From positions 3,164,501 to 3,228,500 of the forward strand of contig OU452234.1 in assembly GCA_911728455.2 (NCBI GenBank): DNA of 64,000 bases, given 5' to 3'. How positions within the stretch are numbered: position 1 is the first letter of the stretch; every line of letters begins with the position of its first letter. Shown here one piece after another: positions 11,531 through 23,340 of this stretch. Both the position numbers and the translations under genes were made by a program. The notes beneath the pieces were generated by a model. That model was given only the letters and a program-made list of their open reading frames with translations, ran no database searches and was not told the DNA's origin. The DNA is from Marthasterias glacialis. Its lineage: Eukaryota > Echinodermata > Asteroidea > Forcipulatida > Asteriidae.

Positions 11531-12530
11531 TCTACATTTTGGAGTAGGGCCCAGTTTCATTTTACAGGAAAGCCTGTGGTAAAAGAAACTATGGTGTTGT
11601 CTGAACACTACAGTGCAAAAGGAGATCCTGAGAGATGGGATGCTGGGCAGGACATAAACCCTCATAGTCAAAATTCATGGTAAGTCTTGAAAACTTTGAT
11701 GGTTTGAAATCATGCATTCTTTTCAACAACCAAAAAATGCACCATTCCTCTTTAAAGTTAAAACACAGGATTGTTCTTTGCTATGGGAGAAGTTGTTCCC
11801 TTCTGCAAAAGATCAACATGGATAGAGCGCACAGGCAGATGTGAGTGTGGCGTCCGCCAAACAGTAAGCTTCTCATCGACTCCTGCCCTGTATTCAGTTC
11901 TCCTGTATAAGCGTCATAGTCTTGTAGACCGTGGTGATGACACCATCGATTGGCTGGAGTATACCAACCTCCCAGTTTGACTTTGTTACTAAGATAGATA
12001 CAAACAATGGCAATGACAGGATTGTTAATCATCAAGAAGCAAAGTTGATTCGTTTCATTCTAGGAACTCACTGATTTAATCCTACAGAGAATTTTTTCCA
12101 TCACGCTATAAAAGTTGGGAAAATACCATATGAATACCTCCAAAATCACAATTGTTCATTTTGGTTGTAGGAGTAAAAAACAAAAAGTACTTGTGTGTTT
12201 AAACAGGCAAAATATAACTGTTATTTGTTGTTTTCTTGAAAATGTAACTGGCCAATGTACTGACATTTTTACAGGTGAATGGGATCAGAATGAGTGTAGT
12301 TTTTTCAGTTTTTTCAGTTTTTTTTTTTGTAGGAGCTGCACTCTCCGGTGAAAGGCAAATTTCCAGAACTCCCAAATGGAGCTCTGTAATTGTTGTGAAG
12401 AATGTTTATTTGTACTTTTGATTAATTAGAAGTTAGTATCAGTCATTTTTATGTAGCAGTACAATTCATTTGAAGATATTTGTCTGAACCCCAGTTCGTT
12501 TTAATGAAGAGAAATTTGTTTGTGTTGCAG

Positions 12531-12614
12531 TCAGGCTTAGCATCTCCAAAGAGATCTACCCGTCAACAAGTAGATGTCCAAGACCAGCCTATGACAAAGG
12601 AGCTGCACTCTCCA
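12531..12614 (+). other. Representative intact 84-nt cassette (exon-like)
   Basis: Exactly 84 nt between TGTTGCAG and GTAAAAG: 28 codons, phase 0 at both ends, open, Gln-rich and polar. Inclusion or skipping would keep the frame. No known domain recognised. Confidence 0.5.
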
Positions 12615-14342
12615 GTAAAAGATGGATTCCCAAAAGTATACTTTTAATATTTACCCCTGGTCCCAAATGGAGGTATTTGTATGTTGTTTGGCAATCATTT
12701 CAGAGTTGACACGCAGGGTTTTGTTTTGGGGTAAGTCCCTTATAAAGATGTAAATGTTAAACACAGTGATCATTACAAACTCATAGCTTTTGTTGACTTA
12801 AATTTTTATGTGTCGTTTGCTAGATAAGTTTCATTCTGAGAGCTCTTTGATTAATGAAGTTCATACCAGCACCAATCCTAAAGAGAAATGTTGATGGCAT
12901 TTGACGTCCCCCCTGAATTACTGTTGCTTGTTTTCAATGCAACAATCAAACTATCCTTAATGAGCATATGTTTCTGCAACCATTTTATGCTGCTTTGAAA
13001 ATACTAAATGTCGCAAATTGTGCGATTTGTTTGCATTTCAGAAAAAGCCATCTACCCATCAACAAGTAGATGTCCAAGACAAGTCTCTGATAAAGGAGCT
13101 GCTCTCTCCAGTAAAAGGTGAATTCTCAAAACTTTAAATATTTACCCTTGGTCCCAAATGGAGCTCTGTAATTATTGTGAAGAATGTTTATTTGTACTTT
13201 TGATTAATTAGAAGTTAGTATCAGTCATTTTTATGTAGCAGTACAATTCATTTGGAGATATTTGTATGTTGTTTGGCAATCATTTCAGAGTTGACAGAAC
13301 AGGTTGTGTTTTTTCTGTCAGGTTTTAAAGATTTTGAGAAAGACCCTCAGGATGCTTCATGTAAACACAAATTTTAATACAAATTCTTAGCTTTTGGTAA
13401 TTCAAATTTTGGTATGTCTTTGCTAGATAAGTTTCATTCTGAGAGGTCACTGATTAATGAAATTCATACTAGCACCAATCCTAAAGAGAACTGTTTTAGG
13501 AATTTGATGGCCCCCGGATTTACTGTTAATATTTTTATTGCTACGACCGAAATGCTCCTGATTTGAATGAGTTCCTTCAAACAGCTTTGTGCTGTTTTCA
13601 TTGTTGGTTTTCTTCACTTGATTCTAATTGATTCAGTATGTATATAAAAAAAAAATTTCAGGTAAAAGCAATTTATCTGAGCCCCAGTTGTTTTAATGAA
13701 GAGAAATTTGCTTGTGTTGCAGTCAGGCATAGTATCTCCAAAGACGTCTACCCGTCAACAAGTAGATGTCCAAGACCAGCCTATGACAGAGGAGCTGCAC
13801 TCTACAGTAAAAGATGGATTCCCAAAAGTGTACTTTCAATATTTACCCCTGGTCCCAAATGGAGGTATTTGTATGTTGTTTGGCAATCATTTCAGAGTTG
13901 ACAGGCAGGGTTTTGTTTTTGGGGGTAAGTCCCTTATAAAGATGTTTTATGTTAAACACAATGATCATTACAAACTCAAAGCTTTTGTTAACTTAAATTT
14001 TTATGTGTTTGCTAGATAAGTTTCATTCTGAGAGCTCTTTGATTAATGAAGTTCATACCAGCACCAATCCTAAAGAGAACTGTTGCAGACATTTGACGTT
14101 TCCCCTGAATAACTGTTGCTTATTTTTTTTTTTTCTGCAAGGACCGAAATGCTCCTGATATGCATGAGTTTCTCCAAACAGTTTTCACTGTTTTCATTGT
14201 TGGTTATCTTCACTTTTTGTTGATGGGCAGTATAAAAACAATTCTCATGTCAAAGCAATTTATCTCAACCCAACTGTTTTAATGAAGGGAAATGTTGTGA
14301 ATGACTAAATGATTTATTTTGTGCGATTTGTTTGTGTTGCAG

Positions 14343-14511
14343 TCGGGCCTAGCATCTCCAAAGACATCTATCCATCAATAAGTAGATGTCCGAGACCAGC
14401 CTATGATAAAGGAGCTGCACTCTCCAGTCAGGCTTAGCATCTCCAAAGACATCTACCCGTCAACAAGTAGACGTCCAAGTCCAGCCTATGACAAAGGAGC
14501 TGCACTCTCCA
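14343..14511 (+). repeat. Compound cassette, two copies of 85 bp
   Basis: Two cassette copies are joined directly as CTCTCCAG/TCAGGC without the spacer. The first copy has an in-frame TAA in frame 1. Confidence 0.7.
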
Positions 14512-15099
14512 GTAAAAGGTGAATTCACAACATTCTTTTAATATTTACCCCCAAATGGAGCTCTGTAATTATTGTGAAGAATTTTGTCTTTGTACTCTTT
14601 GATTAACCAGAAGTTAGTATCAGTAAATTTTTGCAGCACTACAATTCATTTGAAGATTTTTGTTTGTTGGTTGGCAATCATTTCAAAGTTGACAGAATGG
14701 ATTGTGTTTTGTTTTTTGTTTTTGTCAGGTTTAAAAGATTTTGGGAAATTCCCCAAGAAAGCTTCATGTTAAACACACATTTCAATACAAATCCCTAGCT
14801 TTTGGTAATTTAAATGTTGGTGTGTCATTTGCTAGATAAGTTTCATTCTGAGAGCTCACTCCCCGAATTTACTGTTGTTTATTTTTCATTGGAACGATCG
14901 AAATGCTCCTGATATGCATGAGTTCCCCCAAACACCTTTTTTGTGTGTATTCATCGTTGGTTTACTTCACTTATTTTTGATTGACAGTATCTAAAAAATG
15001 CTCAGGTTAAAGTAATTTATCTGAACCCAACTGTTTTAATGAAGGTAAATGTTCTGAAAGACTAAATGATGCAAATTGTGAAATTTGTTTGTGTTGCAG

Positions 15100-15353
15100 T
15101 CAGGCTGAGCATCTCCAAAGAGATCTACCCGTCAACAAGTAGATGTCCAAGACCAGCCTATGACAAAGGAGCTGCACTCTCCAGTCAGGCTTAGCATCTC
15201 CAAAGACATCTACCCGTCAACAAGTAGATGTCCAAAACCAGCCTATGATAAATGAGCTGCACTCTCCAGTCAGGCTTAGCATCTCCAAAGAGATCTACCC
15301 GTCAACAAGTAGAATTCCAAAACCAGCCTATGACAGAGGAGCTGCAATCTCCA
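15100..15353 (+). repeat. Compound cassette, three copies
   Basis: 254 bp is 85+85+84. The downstream donor GTAAAAG is mutated to ATAAAAG, and the first copy carries a TGA in frame 1. Confidence 0.7.
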
Positions 15354-17360
15354 ATAAAAGGTGAATTCCCAAAAGTATACTTTTATTGTTTACTCCTGGT
15401 CCCAAATGGAGATATTTGTATGTTGTTTGGCATTCATTTCAGAGTTGACAGGCAGGGTTTTGTTTTTAGGGGGGGAGTCCTATGTAAGGATGCTTCACGT
15501 TAAACACAAATTTCATTTCAAATTTGTTAGCTTGTGTTAATTTAAATTTTGATGTGTCATTTGCCAGATAAGTTTCATTCTGAGTGCTGACTGATTAATG
15601 AAGTTCATACCAGCATCAGTCCTAAAGAGAACTGTTGATGGCATTTGACATTCCCCCTGAATTACTGTTGCTTGTTTTGATCGCAACAATCAAACTATCC
15701 TTGATGAGCATAAGTTTCTGCAACCATTTTATGCTGCCTTCAAAATACTGAATGTTGCAAACTGTGCAACTTGTTTGCGTTTCAGAAAAAGCCATCTACC
15801 CATCAACAAGTAGATGTCCAAGACCAGCCTATGATGAAGGAGCTGCACTCTCCAGTAAAAGGTGAATTCCAAAAACTTTTCATATTTACCCCTGGTCCCA
15901 AATGGAGCTCTGTAATAATTGTGCAGATTGTTTATTGTTGCTCTTGTTTAAACAGAAGTTAATATCACTATCAGTCATAATGTTGTAGCATTACAAAAGT
16001 TTATACTAGCGCCAATCCTCAAGTGTCAGGTGTTTTGCATCCCCCAGATTTATTGTTGCTTATTTTGATTGCAACAATAAAAACGATCCTGACGTGCATG
16101 ATTTCCTCCAAACAGTTTTTTAGCTGTTGTTAATGTTGGTTTTTCTTCACTTATTTTTGATTGAGAGTACAAACAAAAATCCAAAGGTATGCAAGTTATC
16201 TGAAGTTAACTGTTTTAATGATGGGAAACACTAAATGTTGCAAAATGTGCATTTTGTTTGTGTTGCAGTCAGGCTGAGTATCTCCTAAGACACCTACCCG
16301 TCAACAAGTAGATGTCCAAGACCACCCTATGATAAAGCAGCTGCACTCTCCAGTAAAAGGTCAATTCCAAAAAACTATACTTTTAATATTCACTCCTGGT
16401 CCCAAATGGAGATATTTTTATGTTGTTTGGCAATCATTTCAGAGTTGACAGGGAGGGTGGTGTTGTTTTTGTTTATTTATTTTGTTGGTCAGATTTTGGG
16501 AAAGTCCAATATAAGGATGCTTCAAGTTAAACACAAATAAAACAAATTCTTAGCTTTTGTTATCTTAAATTTGGGTATTTCATGTCTTTTTAAAGATAAG
16601 TTTCATATTGAGAGCTCACTGATGATAAAGTTCATACCAGCACCAGTTTTAAAGAGAACTGTTGCAGGCATTTGACATTCCTAGAATTAATATTACTTGT
16701 TTTTATTGACACAATCAAAATATTCTTTCCTCTACAAAATAACTTAACATGTAACTCGATAAATACAACCAAAGTTATCTAAAGATTTCTAGGTACAGTA
16801 GAAAATGTTGTGAATTCCTGTCCCATGTTCAGGAATAAATGACTCAATGTTTAATTGTGCGCAAATGTTCAAGGGTTAATGTTGCATATTGTGTGATTTG
16901 TTTGTGTTGCAGTCAGGCTTAGCATCTCCAAAGACATCTACCCGTCAACAAGTAGATGTCCAAGAATGAGCTGCACTCTCCAGTAAAAGGTAAATTCATT
17001 CTGAGAGCTCACTGATTAAAAGAATTCCAGCACCAATCCTCAAGAGAACTGTTTCAGGCAATTGACGTCCCCCCAATAGTGCTGCTTATTTTTATTGCAA
17101 CAATCAAAATATTTCTGACGTGCATGAGTTCCTCCAACCATTTTATTGCTGATTATTGTTTTGAAAAATACTCAGGTAAAAGCAAGTTATCTGAAACTAA
17201 CTTTTTAAATGATGGGTAACGTTAAAAACACTAACTGTTGCAAATTATGTGATTTGGTCGTCTTGCAGAAAGGCTTTCCATCTCCAAAGAGATCTACCAG
17301 TCAACAAGTAGATCTCCAAGACTAGCCTAAGATATAGGAGCTGCACTCTCCTTTGTATGT

Positions 17361-18027
17361 ATCTTGCTTAGGTTGCATAGTCATAATTATTGTGAAATCA
17401 TTTGAATTTTTTAAAATTGAAACCAAATACATTTACTTGATTTAGTAAAAATATAGTCGCTGCAGAATTTGTGTCCTCTTCAAGAAAACCAGTTGCCGAA
17501 GCAGTTTAAACACAACAGAAATGTAAAAGTTGAAAATAGATATAAACGGCAACAATAAAAGCGCGTTTTTGTAAACAAAATACTTTTCGACCTTTTTCTA
17601 GCTTTCAAAAGGTACATCAATTTATGTTATACTTTTTAGAGTGATGATTGATTTGAGAAAAAAACAACAATATTTTATTTATTCTTTTCAATCTCCTGAT
17701 CAAGATATCAGACATCAGTAAGCTTTAAATACTTTCCTTGAATAGATGATAGAAAGAAGAAGAAAACAAAAGATGTTCAAACCTTCAACAACAAATTACT
17801 TGTTAAATTTTCTCACAAGTACTTTGGTCTACTTTTAACAAAAACAATGACAAGAATAGTGATGGTTTACAAATCAAGTAAAAAAAGCAATGATGACTTT
17901 TCACATTGTAAAGGAAAACCAATATCACTGAGAAGGGGCTCCTCATCACTTTTTACCTGCAAGGGATTTTGCACATTAAAATTGTTGGCTTGCATACAAT
18001 TCTGTATCTGTAAACTTGACCTTTCAG
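17361..18027 (+). repeat. Conserved spacer shared with 21820-22429
   Basis: AT-rich DNA nearly identical in order to the second block (GTCGCTGCAGAATTTGTGTC, CTCTTCAAGAAAACCAGTTG and ATCAGACATCAGTAAGC-like pieces). No exon seen. Confidence 0.7.
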
Positions 18028-18208
18028 AAACAGAGATGTAGCTAGCTGTTCCCTGAAGTCAAGTGCATAGGGAAGCACCTCTACTGACATCTTGAAGGCT
18101 ACTTGGTATAAAGGAGAGCAACGCATATCTAAACATCAGTATCAAGACATCCTAGCAGTTCATCTCTGGATCATGAATGAACAACCAAGCAATTTGTTGT
18201 CTTCAACT
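18028..18208 (+). pseudogene. 181-nt exon-like segment, block 1 copy
   Basis: Bordered by TTGACCTTTCAG and GTAAGATAC. One leading base and 60 codons. The frame runs through STDILKATWYKGEQRISKHQ and WIMNEQPSNLLSST but has one in-frame TAG early on, unlike the copy at 22430. No domain recognised. Confidence 0.5.
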
Positions 18209-18374
18209 GTAAGATACTGTAGATGTGTAAGTTTGATGTTTTGATGTTTTCTGTTAGCGTTGTATAGTGGGCTGTTTTTGCAGCACTATACAGTTAACAT
18301 CTTGTAAATAAGTACACCATTGCAAGCAAGCACATACACGTTTTTTGAACAATGAAATTGGAGATCGTAGAGCC

Positions 18375-18975
18375 TTGGTGGTGCGGAGATACGATTGGTG
18401 GTGCGGAGATACGATTGGTGGTGCGGAGATGCGATTGGTAGTGCGGAGATTCGATTGGTGGTGCGGAGATTCGATTGGTGGTGCGGAGATTCGATCGGTG
18501 GTGCGGAGATACAATTGGTGGTGGGGAGATTCGCTTTGGTGGTGCGTAGATTCGATTGGTGGTGCGGAGATTCGATTGGTGGGGCGGAGATATGATTGGT
18601 GGTGCGGAGATTCGATTGGTGGTGCGGAGAAACGATTGGTGGTGCGTAGATTTGATTGGTGGTGCAGAGATTCGATCGGTGGTGCGGAGATACGATTGTT
18701 GGTGCGGAGATTCGATTGGTGGTGCAGAGATTCGATTGGTGGTGCGAAGATATGATTGGTGGTGCGGAGATTCGATTGGTGGTGCGGAGAAACGATTGGT
18801 GGTGCGTAGATTTGATTGGTGGTGCGGAGATTCGATTGGTGGTGCGGAGATTCGATTGGTGGTGCGGACATACGATTGGTGGTGCGGACATACGATTGGT
18901 GGTGCGGAGATTCGATTGGTGGTGCGGAGAATTGATTGGTGGTGCGGAGATTCGATTGGAAGTGCAGGGATTCGA
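18375..18975. repeat. 20-bp minisatellite, about 30 copies
   Basis: Unit close to GATTGGTGGTGCGGAGATTC. Because 20 is not divisible by 3, all frames on both strands look open for long stretches (GWWCGDSIG on plus, SAPPIESPHHQ on minus). These frames are artefacts. Confidence 0.95.
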
Positions 18976-19144
18976 TTCAGAATTGATGGTGGTAACCTGG
19001 TTTAGACTAACCTTACCAGGCAAAATACTGATAAAACTGATTGAATTAAAATGCTTGCAGTGGTGTACTTAAAAAATAAGTGTTATTTTTAATGTTTTGC
19101 ACATTCTGCATGTTCAGCCTAATTAATTGTGATGCTTAACATTA

Positions 19145-19965
19145 AAAATCCTCTCCCCGGGACGAGCCAATTCCTCGGGTTACTGTATCGGTGACACTCT
19201 CCTGCCATCGCATCAGCGCAACCCCCTCCCCTTGCTTGGCACTTCACACTGTTAGAGGCCCCAAGTGCTGGCAGTTCCATGGGTCACAAAGGAGACATTT
19301 GCTAATCTTTGATCCAGGCCAGTGTATTGGACGGAACAGGCCAACAACAGCAAGGGAGTTGCCTGGCAATGGTAAATAAAAAAAAATGCTCCGCGCTGTG
19401 ACTTGCTTCAAAAGAAAGAGCAGGCAGGGCAAACACAACCTGTTTCAGGGTCCTGTTACACCCACCATAAACGCTGCCTAAAAAACATTTCCTCCCAGCT
19501 CGCCATGGGGGCTAGGGACGGACTTCTGAGAAGGCGGACAGGCTGTGTCACTCGCTCAATCTCCTGGGTGTACAGTGCAGTTTATGGGTCAGAGTGGGTC
19601 TCTGGCTATATCGGCATGACCCACTCGTCCAGACCACAATTGATGTCGGATTTTCCCTCTGCATTAGGCAATCCTAGGCCAGTGATGTCTCTTGAATTGT
19701 TTTCAGACTTGACCGTTGGCTTTACTCATAAAAAAGATAGGACAAGCTGACATCCCCTTCGTCAATCTTCTTCCAGTTTGGAGAATTTGTCAGGCATAAC
19801 TCTGTGTCAAGGGCCGAGTTAACAGGCTGTTCATTGATATCCATCGTGCTAATTGACTACTCAAAACCAACGGAAAAGAGCAGGCAGGGCAAACACCACC
19901 CCTTTTCTGGGCCTCGATACACCCGCCATGAAAACCGCTCATCAATCGTTCCCTCCCAGCATCAA
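19145..19965. repeat. Satellite (about 565 bp unit), copies in block 1
   Basis: Starts with the block junction CTCCCCGGGACGAGCCAATT, which recurs at about 23857. It then runs through satellite landmarks such as CATGACCCACTCGTCCAGAC (about 19615) and AAGAGCAGGCAGGGCAAACAC. At about 19960 it switches abruptly into cassette spacer sequence. Confidence 0.8.
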
Positions 19966-21735
19966 TCCTCAAGAGAACTGTTTCAGGCATTTGAAGTCCC
20001 CCCTGAATTATTGTTGCTTATTTTGATTGCAAATATAAAAATATTCCTGATGTGCATGAGATCCTCCATCCTTTTTCTTGCTGCTTTCAATGTTTTGTCT
20101 TCATTTATTCTTGATTGAAAGTATACAAAAATTCCACAGGTACAAAGCAGTTTACCTGAACTCAACTGTTTTATTGAAGGGTAATGTTCTGAAACACTAA
20201 ATGATGCAAATTGTGCACTTTTTTGTATTGCAGAAAGGCTTAGCATCTCCAAAGCCATCTACCCGTCAACAAGTAGATGTCCAAGACCAGCCTATGACAA
20301 AGGAGCTGCACTCTCCAGTAAAAGGTGAATTCCCAAAAAGAATACTTTTGATATTTACCCCTGGTCCCACATGGAGACTTTTTTTATTGTTGCTCTTGTT
20401 TAAACAGAAGTTAATAAAAGTGTTGTTGTAGTAGCATTACAAAAGTTTATACTAGCGCCATCATCAAGAGAACTGTCTCAGGCATTTGCATCCCCCACAA
20501 TTATTGTTGCTTATTTTGGTTGCAGCAATAAAAACAATCCTGACGTGCATGATTTCCTCCAAAAAGTTTTTTGTTATTGTTGTCAATGTTGGGTTTCTTC
20601 ACTTGTTTTTGATTGAAAGTACAAAAAAATCCAAAGCTAAGCAGGTCATATGAACCTGTTTTAAAGATGGGAAACACTAAATGTTGCAAATTGTGCATTT
20701 TGAATGTGTTGCAGTCAGGCTTAGCATCTCCAAAGAGATCTACCCGTCAACAAGTAGATTTCCAAGACCAGCCTATGACAAATGAGCTGCACTCTCCAGT
20801 CAGGCTAAGCATCTCCAAAGACATCTACCCGTCAACAAGTAGATGTCCAAAACCAGCCTATGATAAATGAGCTGCACTCTCCAATAAGGCTTAGCATCTC
20901 CAAAGACATCTACCCGTCAACAAGTAGATGTCCAAAACCAGCCTATGATAAAGGAGCTGCACTCTCCAGTCAGGCTTAGCATCTCCAAAGACATCTACCC
21001 GTCAACAAGTAGATGTCCAAAACCAGCCTTTGATAAAGGAGGCTGCACTCTCTAGTCAGGCTTAGCATCTCCAAAGACGTCTACCCGTCAACAAGTAGAT
21101 GTCCAAGACCAGCCTATGATAAAGGAGCTGCACTCTCCAGTCAGGCTTAGCATCTCCAAAGACATTTACCCGTCAACAAGTAGATGTTCAAGACCAGCCT
21201 ATGATAAAGGAGCTGCACTCTCCAGTAAAAGGTGAATTCCCAAAGAGTATACATTTATTAAATATTTACCCCTGGTCCCAAATGGAGCTCTGTAAAAGTT
21301 TTGCAGATTTACATATTGTTGCTCTTGTATAAACAGTATTTAACACCTCTCATTTTTTTTTTCTAGCATTACAATTCATTCAAAGATATTTGTATGTTTG
21401 GTAATCAATTTAGAGTTGACATTCTGGATTGTGTTTTTTCTGTCAAATTTGAAAGATTTTTGATCGAAACAATTCCAGCACCAATTCTCAAGAGAACTGT
21501 TTGAAGCAATTGATGTCCCCCTAATTGGTGTTGCATATTTATTGCAACAATCAAAATATTCCTGATTTGCTTGAGTTCCTCCTACCATCTTGTTACTGAT
21601 TAATGTTTTGTCTTCATTTATTTTTGATTGAAAGTACAGAAAAATACTCAGGTAAAAGCAAGTTATCTGAAACTAATGATGGGTAATGTTTAAAACACTA
21701 ACTGTTGCAAATTGTGTGATTTGCTCGTTTTGCAG
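19966..21735 (+). repeat. Block 2: cassette array
   Basis: The cassette spacer resumes (CAGCATCAATCCTCAAGAGA), with cassettes at about 20233 and 20715. Same spacer vocabulary as block 1. The cassette near 20233 is open (KGLASPKPSTRQQVD). Confidence 0.75.
20715..21224 (+). repeat. Compound cassette, six copies of 85 bp
   Basis: 510 bp is six tandem cassettes joined CTCTCCAG/TCAGGC, ending in a normal GTAAAAG. One copy carries an extra G (AAGGAGGCTGC). Since 85 is not divisible by 3, the frame moves from SGLASPK to RLSISKD between copies. Confidence 0.85.
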
Positions 21736-21819
21736 AAAGGCTTACCATCTCCAAAGAGATCTACCAGTCAACAAGTAGATCTCCAAGACCAGCCTAAGCT
21801 AGGAGCTGCACTCTCCTTT
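21736..21819 (+). other. Terminal 84-nt cassette, open and phase-symmetric
   Basis: Exactly 84 nt between TTTTGCAG and the strong donor GTATGC. Open in frame 1 (KGLPSPKRSTSQQVD...GAALSF). Its block 1 counterpart near 17270 has stops. It has a different 3' end and donor from the other cassettes. Confidence 0.5.
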
Positions 21820-22429
21820 GTATGCTTAAATTGCATAATCATAATTATTGTGAAATCATTTGAACTTTTTAAGATTAAAACCAAATACATTTACTTGATT
21901 TAGTATAAATATTGTCGCTGCAGAATTTGTGTCCTCTTCAAGAAAACCAGTTGCCTAAAACACAACAGAAAATGTAAAAGTTGAAAATTGCAGCACCTTT
22001 AGATGTAAACGGCAACAATAAAAGCACTTTTTGTACACAAGATGTTTATTTGATTGATTTGAGAAAAAACAAAAACAATACTTTATTTAATCTCTTTAAT
22101 CTCCTGATCAATACATCAGAGATCAGTAAGCTTTGAATAGTTCCCCTGAATAGATAATAGACAGAAGAAGAAAACAAAAGATGTTCAAAGCTTCAACAAC
22201 AAACTACTTGTTAAGCTTTCTCACAAGTACTTTAGTCTACTTTTAACAAAACAGTGACAAAAAAAGTAATGGTTTACTAAAAACAATGATGACTTTTCAC
22301 ATTGTAAAGGATAACTAATATCACTGGGGAGGGGGTCCTCACCAGTTTTTAATCACCCCTGCAAGGGATTTTGTGCATTAAAATTGTTGCCTTGTATATA
22401 ATTCTGTATCTGTAAACTTGACCTTTCAG

Positions 22430-22610
22430 AGCCAGAGATGTAGCTAGCTGTTCCCTGAAGTCAAGTGCCGAGGGAAACATCTCTACTGACATCTTGAAGG
22501 CTACTGGGTATAAAGGAGAGCAACGCGTATCTAAACATCAGTATCAAGACATCCTAGCAGTTCATCTCTGGATCATGAATGAACAACCAAGCAATTTGTT
22601 GTCTTCAACT
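22430..22610 (+). other. 181-nt exon-like segment, block 2 copy, open
   Basis: Same borders as the copy at 18028 (TTGACCTTTCAG and GTAAGATAC). One base plus 60 open codons, including ASCSLKSSAEGN, STDILKATGYKGEQR and WIMNEQPSNLLSST. A related segment lies inverted near 36400-36564. Probably a real or recently real coding exon; function unknown. Confidence 0.5.
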
Positions 22611-22779
22611 GTAAGATACTGTAGATGTGTAAGTTTGGTGTTTTGATGTTTTCTGTTTACCGTCGTATAGTGGGCTGTTTTTGCAGCACTATACAGTTAA
22701 CATCTTGTAAATAAGTACACCATTGCAAGCAAGCACATACGCGTTTTTGAACTATGAAATTGGAGATCTTAGAGCCTTG

Positions 22780-22975
22780 GTGGTGCGGAGATGCGGATGG
22801 TGTTGCGGAGATGCGATTGGTGGTGCGGAGATTCGATTGGTGGTGCGGAGATTCGATTGGTGGTGCGGAGATTCGATTGGTGGTGCGGAGATTCAATTGG
22901 TGGTGCGGAGATACGATTGGTGGTGCGGAGATTCGATTGGTGGTGCGGAGATTCGATTAGAAGTGCGGGGATTCG
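22780..22975. repeat. 20-bp minisatellite, about 9 copies
   Basis: Same unit as 18375-18975 at the equivalent place in block 2, with far fewer copies. Confidence 0.95.
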
Positions 22976-22989
22976 ATTCGGAATCGATT

Positions 22990-23340
22990 GGTGGTAAACA
23001 CGGGAAATTCCGAATAATTAAAGGGACCTGGACATTTGCACGTGGCATGTGGGGTCCTACTGCCGGCCAGGGTGACAGCTGGATGTTGATCTTAAAGGTG
23101 CATCAGGCTGCTCTATCGGGGGAGCATGGTTCTGGTGTGATCACAAATGGTTGGCAAACGGCAGTAGTCCCTAGTCTTGGCCGTGGGGCTAGTGGACCGC
23201 GTTAGTATGGTAGGGGACTGCCTTGGGGTTCGCCTTGGGGTGGCGGACCGGACCCTGCCGAAAGGTGGGTGTAATGGCTCTGACGATCTTGAAAGCGTGT
23301 GGGGCTGGTATCCTGGGACCTGCTCGTGGTGGCCCTGCTT
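22990..23340 (+). repeat. GC-rich segment present only in block 2, related to 36.0-36.2 kb
   Basis: Contains GATGTTGATCTTAAAGGTGC, ATCAGGCTGCTC and TGGTGTGATCACAAATGGTT. All recur, inverted and diverged, at 36045-36125. Block 1 lacks this segment: its minisatellite passes almost directly into TTTAGACTAACCTTACCAGG. Confidence 0.65.

Larger units (their letters stand above)
5459..11980 (+). pseudogene. Decayed multi-exon gene of unknown family
   Basis: Five exon-like pieces with good splice borders: 5459-5616, 7978-8133, 11568-11679, 11769-11840 and 11920-11980. The first starts MSDNLQCNFDLQC and is acidic. The second is Cys-rich (spaced pairs in ECPSLQCETCKHI). The third contains EHYSAKGDPERWDAGQD and the fourth WIVLCYGRSCSLLQKIN. 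Phases join across 1-2, 2-3, 3-4 and 4-5 only if two lesions are allowed. One is a one-base frameshift near 5565-5575. The other is an in-frame TGA at 8121-8123, in a context (ACC TGA AGT CGC) fitting CpG decay of an Arg CGA codon. The last exon ends in TGA after DTIDWLEYTNLPV. I do not recognise the family. It could be a young pseudogene, a gene with assembly errors, or a transposon-derived gene. The exon 5 acceptor is the least certain. Confidence 0.45.
12400..17360 (+). repeat. Block 1: tandem exon-intron-like cassette array
   Basis: Nine cassettes start near 12531, 13040, 13724, 14343, 15100, 15785, 16268, 16913 and 17270, spaced 360-760 bp. Each single unit is about 84 bp, preceded by a pyrimidine-rich GTTGCAG or ATTTCAG and followed by GTAAAAG. 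Frame 1 reads SGLASPKxSTRQQVDVQDQ..ELHSP. Spacers are also repeated: TTTCATTCTGAGAGCTCACT, AGTTCATACCAGCACCAAT and CTCCTGATGTGCATGAGTTCC recur in order. Units near 12531, 13040, 13724 and 15785 are open in frame 1. Those near 14343, 15100, 16268, 16913 and 17270 carry a stop. It could be expanded cassette exons of one gene, now partly decayed, or a satellite that captured an exon. Confidence 0.75.

Noticed and set aside
11781-12035. 84-codon minus-strand frame over the last exons of the decayed gene
   Set aside because: Antisense of the plus-strand exons, whose borders and phases agree better.
18345-18980. CRISPR-like array because of regular short repeats
   Set aside because: Repeats are contiguous with no unique spacers, and the DNA is eukaryotic.
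18254-19072. Several 130-245 codon frames on both strands with GWWCGDSIG or SAPPIESPHHQ repeats
   Set aside because: They are translations of a 20-bp minisatellite whose period opens every frame; no start context, splice sites or non-repetitive domain.
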